From Campylobacteraceae bacterium (GTDB taxonomy: Bacteria; Campylobacterota; Campylobacteria; Campylobacterales; Sulfurovaceae), in the NCBI GenBank assembly GCA_027023145.1, contig JALVWV010000313.1, positions 1 to 5,973 of the forward strand: 5,973 nucleotides of DNA. Direction: 5' to 3'. Shown one piece after another: positions 5,866-5,973 of the stretch (its first letter is position 1; every line of letters starts with the position of its first letter). The position numbers and the translations under genes are program-made. The notes beneath the pieces are model-generated. The model was not told the DNA's origin. It saw only the letters and a list, made by a program, of their open reading frames with translations, and searched no databases.

Positions 5866-5890
5866 TACTTTTTTTGAAGCTAATTCGATG

Positions 5891-5896
5891 TATACT
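5891..5896 (+). promoter_or_regulatory. Candidate -10 box for the gene at the right edge (TATACT)
   Basis: TATACT lies 24 bases before ATG 5921, giving a leader of under 20 bases. The surrounding stretch (5866-5920) is AT-rich. No clear -35 is seen, and the Shine-Dalgarno match before 5921 is weak (AAGTGAG, 5905-5911). Confidence 0.4.
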
Positions 5897-5920
5897 TTTT
5901 GAAAAAGTGAGTTTGTTATC

Positions 5921-5973
5921 ATGGATCCGGAAGAAGCCTACCAAAACCCTGCGCGTCTGCTCCAGCACCTGAT
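5921..5973 (+). CDS. Start of an unrecognised gene, 17 codons before the right edge
   Basis: ATG 5921 opens a frame (MDPEEAYQNPARLLQHL) that runs off the window. An in-frame TGA at 5900-5902 means no longer frame upstream, and a TATACT box sits at a suitable distance. The ribosome binding site is weak. It lies on the same strand as nasA but has its own probable promoter, so it may be a separate unit. Too little is present to name a function. There is no signal peptide in the visible part. Confidence 0.4.
   Translation, partial: MDPEEAYQNPARLLQHL

Noticed and set aside
5774..5968. Minus-strand frames after nasA (64 codons each)
   Set aside because: They overlap the G-rich spacer and the end of nasA, lack ribosome binding sites, and their Pro/Ser-rich translations come from the C-rich complement of the G-tracts.
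1..5973. CRISPR array, transposon or tRNA/rRNA gene
   Set aside because: No regularly spaced repeats, transposase motifs, terminal inverted repeats or tRNA-like folds were seen on either strand.

Overview
The window holds a compact nitrate-assimilation locus from a bacterium. A minus-strand nitrate/nitrite transporter of the NarK/NNP family (444-1724) is divergent from a two-gene plus-strand operon. That operon encodes a ferredoxin-type siroheme nitrite reductase (nirA, 1880-3805) and a cytoplasmic molybdopterin nitrate reductase (nasA/narB type, 3807-5807). Together they would import nitrate, reduce it to nitrite and then reduce nitrite to ammonium. The organism cannot be named from this sequence. 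The gene organisation, the style of the proteins, AAGGA-type ribosome binding sites and TATAAT-like -10 boxes with poor -35 boxes suggest a chemolithotrophic Campylobacterota (Sulfurimonas/Sulfuricurvum/Nitratifractor-like). The coding DNA looks more GC-rich than most members of that phylum. This assignment is inference.

Layout from left to right: the first 33 codons of an unrecognised minus-strand gene run off the left edge (1-99). A 61-bp divergent intergenic region follows, then a small exported protein of 92 residues (161-439). That gene ends 4 bp from the end of the convergent narK. Between narK and nirA lies an AT-rich divergent control region (1725-1879) with candidate promoters, a perfect 8-bp direct repeat around the probable narK -10 box, and an inverted repeat. 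nirA and nasA are separated by one base and are probably translationally coupled. After nasA comes a 113-bp spacer with a hairpin, a run of five G-tracts that fits a G-quadruplex motif, a T7 tract and a TATACT box. A new plus-strand gene starts at 5921 and is cut by the right edge.

Evidence for function is strong for the three large genes. NarK has the paired transmembrane arginines and the glycine-rich NNP motifs. NirA has the Cx5C...Cx3C siroheme/[4Fe-4S] ligands and a Lys-Phe-Asn active-site triplet of nitrite-reductase type. NasA has an N-terminal [4Fe-4S] motif starting at residue 5, with no Tat signal, a cysteine Mo ligand and the family's GQPNAMGGREVG motif. No dedicated electron-transfer subunit is visible, which points to soluble ferredoxin as donor for both reductases (inference).

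No clearly new system is present. The least ordinary items are a cysteine-free C-terminal extension of about 115 residues on NirA, the short single-cluster NasA, the unassigned small exported protein, the repeats in the narK/nirA control region, and the G-rich/hairpin element after nasA.
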